Part shown: piece after piece, positions 46,886 to 53,476 of the stretch
Position numbering within the stretch: the first letter of the stretch is position 1
Layout of the letters: every line of letters starts with the position of its first letter
Source: Methanobacterium sp.
GTDB taxonomy: Archaea > Methanobacteriota > Methanobacteria > Methanobacteriales > Methanobacteriaceae
Assembly (NCBI GenBank): GCA_015661405.1
Contig: JACWMK010000012.1
Coordinates: forward strand, 1-53,476
Reading direction: 5' to 3'
Length of the DNA stretch: 53,476 bases
The notes under the pieces: generated by a model
Databases searched by the model: none
The model's input: the letters and a program-made list of their open reading frames with translations, nothing else
What the model was told of the DNA's origin: nothing
Program-made: the position numbers and the translations under genes

Positions 46886-47776
46886 TTAATCCAACCGAAA
46901 TCTCACCCAAACGGGTGCTCTGGGTGATCTACCTTTAATTAATTCATTAACTCTAATTTCAGCTAAGAGCGGTTTAGTAATTATTAATAGCTCAGATTCC
47001 ACATCAGGTGGTAAGGGTACATGCTGAGGATATTTGTTTTCTTCTAAGTATTGCAGAATATCACGTCTGTCTTGATCACTAAATCCAGTACCGACTTTTC
47101 CAAAGAATTCTCCATTTCTCTCCATGATTAACGCACCAAAGGGTATTACATCACTTTTGGTAGCTCCAATAACATAAACATCTACTGTATCTTCTCTCTT
47201 CAGTTTAAGCCATTCACCTGATCGTTTCCCGGATTCATAGTTGGAGTGAATATTTTTAAGTATAGCTCCCTCAAATCCATTCTTAACATTTTTTTGGAAG
47301 TAATCAATGGCAGTTTCATTAGTAACTGTTTTGAATGGGACCATTTTAATATGTTCACTTACATGAACATTTTTCAATAGTATTTTCTTTCTTTCCATTA
47401 GAGGTTTCGGGATTAAATTTTCTTTATCATAGCAGAGAACGTCGAATACGTGAAATGTGCCTGGAATTTTTTTAGATAGAATGTTTATCCTAAATTTATC
47501 TTCTACATTACGCTTTATTAAATTCCCTAATCCGCCTGGTACTGTTAATTCTCCATCTAGAATCCAATCTTGACAGTTAATATTCTCTTTTAAGTCTTTT
47601 ATTAATTCTGGGAATTTTTTTGCTACTTGAAGATGTCTTCTAGTCCATAAACTTATATTACCATCATTACTTACGGCTATTAATCTTTGACCATCATATT
47701 TTGGTTCACTTATCCAATCACCAATTAAATGTAATTCTCCATTTCTGGTGAGTTTACTGAGCATGGGTTCAATCAT
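46886..47776 (-). CDS. LigD-type ATP-dependent DNA ligase (NHEJ)
   Basis: An ATP-dependent ligase of 296 residues from the ATG at 47776. The nucleotidyltransferase motif I is EPKYDGQR with the adenylated Lys at residue 26, then LDGELTVPGG, FHVFDVLCYD, FEGAILKN and WLKLKRED; the C-terminal OB domain ends in RAPVWVRFR (motif VI). This is the stand-alone ligase domain seen in bacterial and archaeal NHEJ, without the polymerase or phosphoesterase domains of full LigD. An upstream GTG at 47794 lies inside the GAGGTG ribosome-site-like sequence and is less likely. It starts 64 bp after the Ku gene, on the same strand, so the two form an operon for double-strand break repair. Confidence 0.92.
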   Translation of the reverse strand: MIEPMLSKLTRNGELHLIGDWISEPKYDGQRLIAVSNDGNISLWTRRHLQVAKKFPELIKDLKENINCQDWILDGELTVPGGLGNLIKRNVEDKFRINILSKKIPGTFHVFDVLCYDKENLIPKPLMERKKILLKNVHVSEHIKMVPFKTVTNETAIDYFQKNVKNGFEGAILKNIHSNYESGKRSGEWLKLKREDTVDVYVIGATKSDVIPFGALIMERNGEFFGKVGTGFSDQDRRDILQYLEENKYPQHVPLPPDVESELLIITKPLLAEIRVNELIKGRSPRAPVWVRFRLD

Positions 47777-47840
47777 AATTCTATTTTTTAACACCTCAAA
47801 AAAAAATTAGAAAATCCTATAAAAATAAATAAATAATATA

Positions 47841-48614
47841 CTATTTTGATTCTTCCGTGACGAGCATTTTTTCAAGTTCAGCTTCAAGTGACTTAATCTC
47901 GGGAGGTTTAAATTCAGGTATTTCAACTTCTTCACCTAAGGCCTTCCTTTCAATAAGCTCCTGTATTTCTTGAGTATAAGTTTCAGTGTATTCAGTCCAG
48001 TCGAAATTAAATGTCATTTTCTCTAAAACCTTTACACCTTTATCGATTAGATCTTCATTTATTTCGCCTTCTATAATTTCCATTTCTTCGGATGATCTAA
48101 TTTGTTCATGATATAATAGTTGTTTAAGAAGGAAACCATCATAATGAGATTCGATCATTCCTATATATTCATTGGACCGTGAAACCCATTTCACTACTGC
48201 AACTTTACCGCTTTTCTCCATAGCCTTCTTTAATAAGTGGAAGCTTTTACCTACTCCACCTTTACGTGGGGATTCTGTGCCTAGGTAATATGGTTTACTT
48301 AGAGCTACAAGGGGTATTTTATCAAAACTGCAGAAACCTTCAATATGCATGGTTCTAGTATCTATGGGTTTATAAGCTTCAATCTCCTCATCAGTGAATT
48401 GTATACATTCACCAGCTATGAAGTAGGCTTTAACAATCTCATTGGGTGTGAGTTCTTTTCCATCTTTTTCACACACCTTTTTATATCTGACTCTACCGCA
48501 ATCTTTTTTATGTACTTGATGGAAGTGAACATGAATATCTCCACTGGCTGCGTATAACCTGATGGGAATTAATATAGTACCAAATGCTATGAATCCTGAC
48601 CATAATGATCTCAT
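47841..48614 (-). CDS. ku: Ku protein (prokaryotic NHEJ end-binding)
   Basis: A 257-residue prokaryotic Ku. The start MRSLWSGFIAFGTILIPIRL is the family hallmark (beta-barrel strand SxWxGxISFGLVxIPVKLY), followed by HFHQVHKKDCGRVRYKKVCE with the conserved RI/VRYKKVC, DEEIEAYKPIDTRTMHIEGF and the core YYLGTESPRKGGVGKSFHLL (here TESPRKGG in place of the usual APxKGxEK). A homodimer ring should thread onto DNA ends and recruit the ligase encoded next door. The C-terminal tail is short and lacks the lysine-rich extension of some bacterial Ku. No good ribosome site precedes the ATG, so the mRNA may be leaderless. Confidence 0.95.
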   Translation of the reverse strand: MRSLWSGFIAFGTILIPIRLYAASGDIHVHFHQVHKKDCGRVRYKKVCEKDGKELTPNEIVKAYFIAGECIQFTDEEIEAYKPIDTRTMHIEGFCSFDKIPLVALSKPYYLGTESPRKGGVGKSFHLLKKAMEKSGKVAVVKWVSRSNEYIGMIESHYDGFLLKQLLYHEQIRSSEEMEIIEGEINEDLIDKGVKVLEKMTFNFDWTEYTETYTQEIQELIERKALGEEVEIPEFKPPEIKSLEAELEKMLVTEESK

Positions 48615-48705
48615 AATATAATATTATGGTGATTAATCATACATAAAATTTTGTAGAATCTCTAAAAATAGAATTTTAAAAAAAAGATTATTATTGAAAT
48701 AATAA

Positions 48706-48930
48706 TTATCCTATTCGAGGAGGCTTTTTATTATTCTTATACTTGTTAAATTTAGTGTTATCATTGTTAAGCATTAATTCAATTTCCATTATTTCCTCTA
48801 TTATTTTATTAAAACCCAATCTATAGCTTAAACCGTTTATTAAGGGGATTATAACATAATACATTAATTTTAAATATATAATATTTGATCCACCAGATTT
48901 AGGTTTTGAAGCTTTATCCAATCGCCTCAT
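48706..48930 (-). CDS. Small basic protein of unknown function upstream of ku
   Basis: A 74-residue protein with GGTGA 7 nt before its ATG. The N-terminus is basic (MRRLDKASKPKSGGSN), the middle (about 17-58) is amphipathic helix with YLKLMYYVIIPLINGLSYRL, and the end is Lys/Asn/Pro-rich (KNNKKPPRIG). No family recognised. It lies 91 bp upstream of ku on the same strand and may share its transcript, but a role in end joining is speculation. Confidence 0.65.
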   Translation of the reverse strand: MRRLDKASKPKSGGSNIIYLKLMYYVIIPLINGLSYRLGFNKIIEEIMEIELMLNNDNTKFNKYKNNKKPPRIG

Positions 48931-49095
48931 TAATTACTCACCAGTTCATTATTATATTATTAACCACTTAAAATAATTATCTATTAAAAAAAAAATGTGA
49001 AATATATATATTATGTTTGAAAACTTATTTTACTTAGAAATTATATAAAATTGTTATAGAAAATTTAATATATTATTATAGTCTAAAAATGAATT

Positions 49096-49761
49096 ATGAG
49101 GCTTAGATTTGAATTTATTATATTTATATTAGCTTTATTATTAATTATTATACCATTATCTGCTTATTCTGATATAATAGCTAATAATAATATTACACAA
49201 AATAATACTAAATTATTAAACATTCCTAATGTTGAACAGCCAAATAATTACACTAGCGGACCAGCATCCCTACAAGCAGTTTTAGCGTACTACGGCGCTA
49301 ATGTTAACCTTGACGAACTAATAAACACAACCAATACAACATTGGAAAATGGAACCCTACCAGCTAATATAGCCCAAGCAGCAACCCAAAATGGCTTCAA
49401 TGCACAATTACAACAAAATATGACTCTACAAGACCTTCAACAAAATATAAACAATGGAACACCAGTTATAATATACTGCCAAGCTTGGAGAAGTAACACT
49501 ACAAATTTAAATGAAAACTGGACAAACGATACAATGGATGGTCATTATATGGTGGTTATTGGCATTGATAATCAAAATGTTTACTTCGAGGATCCAGCAA
49601 TTCTCGGTAGTAGAGGATACATAACGGACCAAGAATTCCTTGATAGATGGCATGATCAATATACTGATCCTAATACCGGTGAAAACATAACTAATACCAA
49701 TTTAGGTATAATAATTACCGGAGAACCTGCAAGTCCTCCTCCATTTATACCAATTAATTAA
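49096..49761 (+). CDS. Secreted C39-like cysteine peptidase fold protein with Cys-to-Ser change
   Basis: A 221-residue exported protein. Residues 5-25 are a signal peptide or anchor (FEFIIFILALLLIIIPLSAYS). The mature part is a Peptidase_C39_2 domain: oxyanion Gln 48 in VEQPNNYTSG, the nucleophile position as Ser 54 in YTSGPASLQAVLAYYG (normally YTCGPA), His 150 in DGHYMVVIGID and Asp 166 in VYFEDP. The single codon AGC in place of TGC explains the change. The rest of the fold is intact and shows no frameshift. The protein may use Ser, or may have become a binding protein. The tail is Pro-rich (SPPPFIPIN). No clear ribosome site precedes the ATG. Confidence 0.87.
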   Translation: MRLRFEFIIFILALLLIIIPLSAYSDIIANNNITQNNTKLLNIPNVEQPNNYTSGPASLQAVLAYYGANVNLDELINTTNTTLENGTLPANIAQAATQNGFNAQLQQNMTLQDLQQNINNGTPVIIYCQAWRSNTTNLNENWTNDTMDGHYMVVIGIDNQNVYFEDPAILGSRGYITDQEFLDRWHDQYTDPNTGENITNTNLGIIITGEPASPPPFIPIN

Positions 49762-49825
49762 AAAAAATATTAACTTTTTTTACTAATTCATTCATAATTT
49801 AACGTTATTACCAATTATAGCTGCT

Positions 49826-50175
49826 TTAAGTATTTACCACTCCATTTATGGATATACTATTTACTTCATCCGTTTTGGTGAAGTTTACATTAGTTTTATC
49901 TGAGCAAATAAAATACCCTGTTTTCTGTTTATTATCTCTTTAAGATTCAATACCATCTTTATAAGGTTTAACAGCTACAATTCTTCTTAAATCAATATAA
50001 ATGGTTCTTTTAACTCAAATAAAAACCAATCTTTAATTCGTAAATATCAATGTACCTTTATCAATAGTTCTAAGCTCTTCACGTGATTCACTTTGAGTTG
50101 CAAAAGTACACAATCGGAAGGATAAGGCCTTAACTACACGGAAAGTTGGCCATCCATAACCTCTCTGATATTTTT
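49826..50175 (-). pseudogene. Decayed PH-like domain protein with three in-frame stops
   Basis: One minus-strand frame reads continuously through three stops: GYGWPTFRVVKALSFRL, EELRTIDKGTLIFTN, stop, RLVFI, stop, VKRTIYIDLRRIVAVKPYKD, GIES, stop, RDNKQKTGYFICSD and a final stop at 49826. The order TGTLxxTNKRLxFxGxKxxxxIxLxxIxxIxxYxDGI is that of bacterial and archaeal PH-like proteins. The stops replace positions that are Lys, Gly and a non-stop residue in relatives, each a single-base change. The N-terminal part is missing. Confidence 0.85.
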
Positions 50176-50207
50176 TAAAGTATAATTTTAATTAATTAGG
50201 AAATATT

Positions 50208-50402
50208 TTAATCTAAAACTTCCTGCACTCTTCCCACTCTTCCATCCTCCAATCTCACTTTTATTCCGTGTGGATGAAAGGAAGAGCGTGTAAGCACATC
50301 TTTAACTATTCCTTTAGTTTTTTTGCCTGTGCGTTGATCTTTTTTTAGTACAATATAAACCTTTGAACCAGATTTAATATTCACTCTGTTTTGCCCGTTC
50401 AT
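50208..50402 (-). CDS. YwbE-like protein (DUF2196)
   Basis: A 64-residue protein when started at ATG 50402 (MNGQNRVNIK), which matches the normal length of the YwbE family. Conserved features are GQNRVNIKSGSKVYIVLKKD, QRTGKKTKGIVKDVLT and HPHGIKVRLEDGRVGRVQ. The frame stays open further upstream, but that part overlaps the end of the preceding gene and is not conserved. The small all-beta fold is of unknown function. The ATG lies 28 nt after the stop of the membrane-protein gene, probably in one transcript. Confidence 0.87.
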   Translation of the reverse strand: MNGQNRVNIKSGSKVYIVLKKDQRTGKKTKGIVKDVLTRSSFHPHGIKVRLEDGRVGRVQEVLD

Positions 50403-50430
50403 TATTATAAAACCTAGATAATTTTTTTTT

Positions 50431-50745
50431 TTAATGTAATTTTTCATCATTTCTTTTTTCATTTGATTTATTTCTACATTTCTGTAATTCAACTTTAAGT
50501 CTATTTGATTCCATTTTATACACGTTTAATTCTCTTCTAAGAATTAATATTTTAATCCAGAGATAAACAGCTACTATTATAAATAATATTACTAATAATG
50601 ATAGAAATAATGCAACAATAGTTGCAGCTATCGCCTGCCAAACGATGGTGAAACTATAAATCAAGAAAAGAACTGCACCTATTAATGTGATTATAAATGC
50701 TAATATGAATATTATTTTCAAATTCTTCATGAAGTTATTTTCCAT
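50431..50745 (-). CDS. Small two-helix membrane protein with cytoplasmic coiled coil
   Basis: A 104-residue protein with two membrane helices (about 9-30, IIFILAFIITLIGAVLFLIY; and 36-65) followed by a charged helix (about 67-100) that may form a coiled coil (LRRELNVYKMESNRLKVELQ). GGTGA lies about 6 nt before the ATG at 50745. It heads a likely two-gene unit with the YwbE-like gene. No family recognised. Confidence 0.75.
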   Translation of the reverse strand: MENNFMKNLKIIFILAFIITLIGAVLFLIYSFTIVWQAIAATIVALFLSLLVILFIIVAVYLWIKILILRRELNVYKMESNRLKVELQKCRNKSNEKRNDEKLH

Positions 50746-50946
50746 AAAAAATCACCAAATTTTTCAAAAAAATGATAAATAAAAATAATTTATATTTTCA
50801 TATTTTCTTTTTCAACTATAAAATATCATTAAAATTCTTTGTACGTTGATATTCATTTTATCTAATAATTAGTTTATAATTTTCGTGTTTATATGATAAT
50901 TTAAAATGTAAATTTATCGATATTTATGCATCAATTTAACGTTATT

Positions 50947-51885
50947 TTATTCCATTTCCAGTTTTACTCCACCTATTATAGGTACTAAATAATTGTAAAA
51001 TACTGCAACTAACGTAACTATAATAAAAGTAGGTATAACGTAGATTATAACATCACCTCTGAAGGCGAATGAACCTAAAAGGTTACCTAAGTTGCTAAGG
51101 GTGACTAAGTCGATTAATCCGATTAAAGACATTAATTCCACTAGAAATCCTAATGCTGCCAATACAATTCCGGTTGCTAATGCTATAGGCACTAGATTTA
51201 GAGGTATAGATTTTAATTCATATACGGATTTATTAACATTAACAAATTCTAATTTAAATTTACCAATTTTTGGCCCGAAATAATTGTACAATAATGCAAT
51301 TAGGATATTATAAGTGAAACCCATTATAAAAACTGCTAATGGTAATCCTATAATTAAAAGGGGACTCATTACACTTGTTTCCTTAATTGGATTTAATCCT
51401 AAAGTATTAATATTAATAATTGTTGTTATTATGGGAGTAGATGTGTACAGGAGATTATTTAAAATGGGAAGTGCTGATACAATAAGTAATCCAATTATAA
51501 AAGCCCATATACCTTCGATAATTGCTAGAATAAATGCAAATGAGAATAATGGGATATAAGTTATTTCATTACCATCCAAACCAATTTTTACACCACCTAC
51601 CATTGGAGTTAAAGTATTATAGAGTAGTATACTAAAATAACTGACAGCTAAAATTATGAAGAAACCACTGATAGGACTTATAATTAGGAATGCTACATCT
51701 AAACTGGTTATTACATTACTATAAATGTTAAAATGACTGATAACAGTTGAGACTTCAAAAATTATTAAAGTAAATGCTGCTGTAAGGAAAGCTAAAATTG
51801 CTTCTATAGAAGATGCCATCAGTGAAAAAGGTGTTATTTCAATCGATTTAATTTCCTTGACACCTATAATTTTATTAGGTTTCAT
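50947..51885 (-). CDS. Membrane protein built from three copies of one module
   Basis: A 312-residue protein with about seven membrane helices. It contains three related modules, each starting with a short beta-like stretch and Pro (IKSIEITPF; NEITYIPLF; YELKSIPLN), then two or three hydrophobic helices, and ending in a YN-x2-P-x2-G-x-K-x motif: LLYNTLTPMVGGVKIGL (about 87-103), LLYNYFGPKIGKFKLEF (about 198-214) and FYNYLVPIIGGVKLEME at the very C-terminus. Single-module relatives would be about 100 residues. A weak AAGGA precedes the ATG. Function unknown; it might be a triplicated DUF3566-like protein, but that is uncertain. Confidence 0.82.
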   Translation of the reverse strand: MKPNKIIGVKEIKSIEITPFSLMASSIEAILAFLTAAFTLIIFEVSTVISHFNIYSNVITSLDVAFLIISPISGFFIILAVSYFSILLYNTLTPMVGGVKIGLDGNEITYIPLFSFAFILAIIEGIWAFIIGLLIVSALPILNNLLYTSTPIITTIININTLGLNPIKETSVMSPLLIIGLPLAVFIMGFTYNILIALLYNYFGPKIGKFKLEFVNVNKSVYELKSIPLNLVPIALATGIVLAALGFLVELMSLIGLIDLVTLSNLGNLLGSFAFRGDVIIYVIPTFIIVTLVAVFYNYLVPIIGGVKLEME

Positions 51886-52397
51886 ATATTCTTATTCCTT
51901 TATTAAATATAAATTTGTTTTAGGATTATAATCGAAAATATGCTTTTATTAAATAAAAATAGAATTATATTCTCATTTGTTTAAAAAATTATTTATTTGA
52001 GATTATTATATTAGCAATAAATAGTTTTTTTCACGTTTATTTTTATAAATGACATTATTTATTTTTTTTTAATTTTAATACTAAATTAGTAAATGTTTAA
52101 TAAATTATGATGTCAATATATTATAAAAAAAATGTATTGTTTTTCAGAGAAGATTTGTAGAATAAATAACAAAGAATCAAAAGAATGGATAAGTCAAAAT
52201 ACTCAGATGCTATTATAATAAACACTTTAGCATTTACAAATATGGAGTTCGCTCAAATTAGAGTTCAGGGAGTAAAATCTTTGAATAAAAATTGTATAAA
52301 CTAGATATAAAGTCCATAAATGCAGTGTATTAATTAAATAAATAATATTAAATAGTACTCACAAAATATAATTATTCAAATTAAAAAAACGGGATGA
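51886..52397. other. Intergenic region
   Basis: About 510 bp. A short plus-strand frame at about 52184-52303 (MDKSKYSDAIIINTLAFTN...) has some coding flavour but no ribosome site and no recognisable family; it is more likely debris. Otherwise A+T-rich with nothing to report. Confidence 0.4.
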
Positions 52398-52568
52398 TTA
52401 ATGATTAATCAATTTCCGAATTGACCATCCCATATTGATATCTTTAGGTTTTTCAACAGATTCTGATTTAATCTCGTCCAAGGTGCAGAAAGAATCACAT
52501 TTTAAACACCTGAATCCACCTAACACTGGCTTGAATAAAGTGTTTGATCCACAATGGGGACATTCCAT
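52398..52568 (-). CDS. Small zinc-ribbon protein
   Basis: A 56-residue protein. Four cysteines form a zinc ribbon: C3 and C6 in MECPHCGSNT, then C21 and C24 in FRCLKCDSF; C28 follows. The tail (DEIKSESVEKPKDINMGWSI) is charged and ends in a short helix. GAGGTG lies about 11 nt before the ATG, a spacing common in this window, and the Cys spacing leaves little doubt that it is real. Stand-alone ribbons like this bind nucleic acid or protein partners; the role is unknown. Confidence 0.85.
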   Translation of the reverse strand: MECPHCGSNTLFKPVLGGFRCLKCDSFCTLDEIKSESVEKPKDINMGWSIRKLINH

Positions 52569-52754
52569 CAATATAACCCACCTCTTATTCGTAAATAAAT
52601 ATCTATAACAAGTAATATAGCATAACTAGTTAATAAAGTTTATTATAATCTTAACCAAACCAATAAAACACTCACATTAATATTAGTCTTATATTATTAT
52701 TGTTAAGTAAAAAATTATGAAGCAATAAGTTCCAAAAAAAATCTTTAGTTTTTT

Positions 52755-53190
52755 TAATAATTAAATGCTCCGGTAATAATGATATTGCATCTTTTAAGAA
52801 TCAGACAGCCCCAATAAAAGTTGCAAGATTCGTCAAAGTCAAACTTACTAAAATCCTTGTATTAAGTAAACATATCAAGCCACTGCAGACACTCCGAAGC
52901 TACAGATCTAGATAAATTAGGAGCTTATCACCTACCAAGGGATATTAAATAGTTTAAGAACCAGAAGCATGACTCACATCAGATTATGCTTAACAACTAG
53001 CTGTAAGAAAACATAAGGAACCATAAACATCAGGAATCCAAAACATTCGGTTAAGTTCACTAACAATATGAAAATTTACAGCAACTAAAAATGCTGATGT
53101 TAAAAAAAAAATATAGTTTTCCAAAGTTGCACTACTGTTGACCACTAATTAATATTCTCTGATTTCCAAATAATAAAACTTAATAGCACT
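52755..53190 (-). pseudogene. Decayed multi-pass membrane protein (YrhK-like/related)
   Basis: The minus strand read in joined frames shows successive blocks of a known membrane-protein layout: WSTVVQLWKTIFF, NIS, AFLVAVNFHIVSELNRMFW, PDVYGSLCFLTASC, stop, FGVSAVA, stop, YV, then NTRILVSLTLTNLATFIGAV, stop, FLKDAISLLPE. Intact bacterial and archaeal relatives have the order WxxxVQxxGTxFFNIS, PDxxGSxCFLxAS, GSIAFGxSAVASYV and NLGTFxGAxCFLxGAxLLLPE. At least three frameshifts and several stops are present. The family name is from memory of these motifs and should be treated as tentative. Confidence 0.65.
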
Positions 53191-53476
53191 TAATATTCGT
53201 ATAAAGATTGGTTTGTAGTGTGGAATGTCTCAAAAAAATATGAAAAAAAGCTTTAAAAGTAAAGAATAAAAACCAATGAAAAATATTTCACTATGAATAA
53301 TATTACTAATTATATTAAATATAACCTGGAAAATGCTCCTAGGGCAAAGAAGTTGGATTAAATTGCAAATAAGATACCATCCACCAACCTATATCATTAG
53401 TTTTGACCATCTTGAATCAATAATTTTATCAACTTTAAAACATTTTAATTGATGTTTATGATGATGATGAGAGTTA
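53191..53476. other. Right end of window, no gene recognised
   Basis: About 290 bp. A plus-strand fragment MNNITNYIKYNLENAPRAK near 53293-53350 is followed by stops and may be debris of another gene. No RNA or repeat, apart from a short GATGATGAT run at the end. Confidence 0.4.

Noticed and set aside
52184..52303. Short plus-strand frame of about 39 codons
   Set aside because: No ribosome site, no family, and it lies in a region of gene debris; left out as a gene.

Overview
The window looks like a chromosome segment of a methanogenic archaeon of the Methanobacteriaceae, most likely Methanobacterium or a close relative. The evidence is the very A+T-rich DNA, archaeal TATA boxes, GGAGG/GGTGA ribosome sites, a tRNA gene without encoded CCA, a beta-helix adhesin-like protein, an archaeal-type cis-prenyltransferase, an ADP-forming acyl-CoA synthetase and several small families typical of this group. 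The genus is an inference; no marker gene settles it.

Bases 1-31383 are a surface-polysaccharide locus. It holds about eight glycosyltransferase genes, several of them very large and multidomain, and a pyruvyltransferase-like protein. It also has a polyprenyl-phosphate sugar phosphotransferase, a UDP-ManNAc dehydrogenase-type enzyme and an ABC export cassette. The cassette is a Wzm-like permease, a protein with two fused ABC ATPase domains (the second with a degraded Walker A and Q-loop), and a second, different ABC-2 permease. A secreted beta-helix adhesin sits inside the locus. Four of the glycosyltransferase genes carry coiled coils that have grown by in-register repeats of 21, 42 or 147 bp (1, 2 or 7 heptads). 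Together with an N-terminal methyltransferase on the largest enzyme and ABC export, this recalls coiled-coil chain-length rulers such as WbdD, an analogy that is only a hypothesis. The UppS-type prenyltransferase at 37.6 kb could supply the lipid carrier.

Bases 31384-32945 are non-coding, with weak transposase-like debris and a direct-repeat/hairpin patch. Bases 32946-36629 hold a winged-helix regulator with a small membrane protein, a secreted coiled-coil protein, a NYN-domain protein, a glycine-rich membrane peptide and a secreted trypsin-like protease.

Bases 36630-53476 mix housekeeping and accessory genes (UppS, ADP-forming acyl-CoA synthetase, rhodanese, tRNA-Leu(CAA), YwbE-like protein, a zinc-ribbon protein, secreted and membrane proteins) with a two-gene NHEJ module (Ku and a LigD-type ligase). 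Five genes here are decayed but can still be read by joining frames or reading through stops: a response-regulator receiver, a calcineurin-like phosphoesterase, a LigB/DODA dioxygenase, a PH-like cytosolic protein and a multi-pass membrane protein. A C39-like secreted protein has Ser where the catalytic Cys should be, and a membrane protein is built from three copies of one module.
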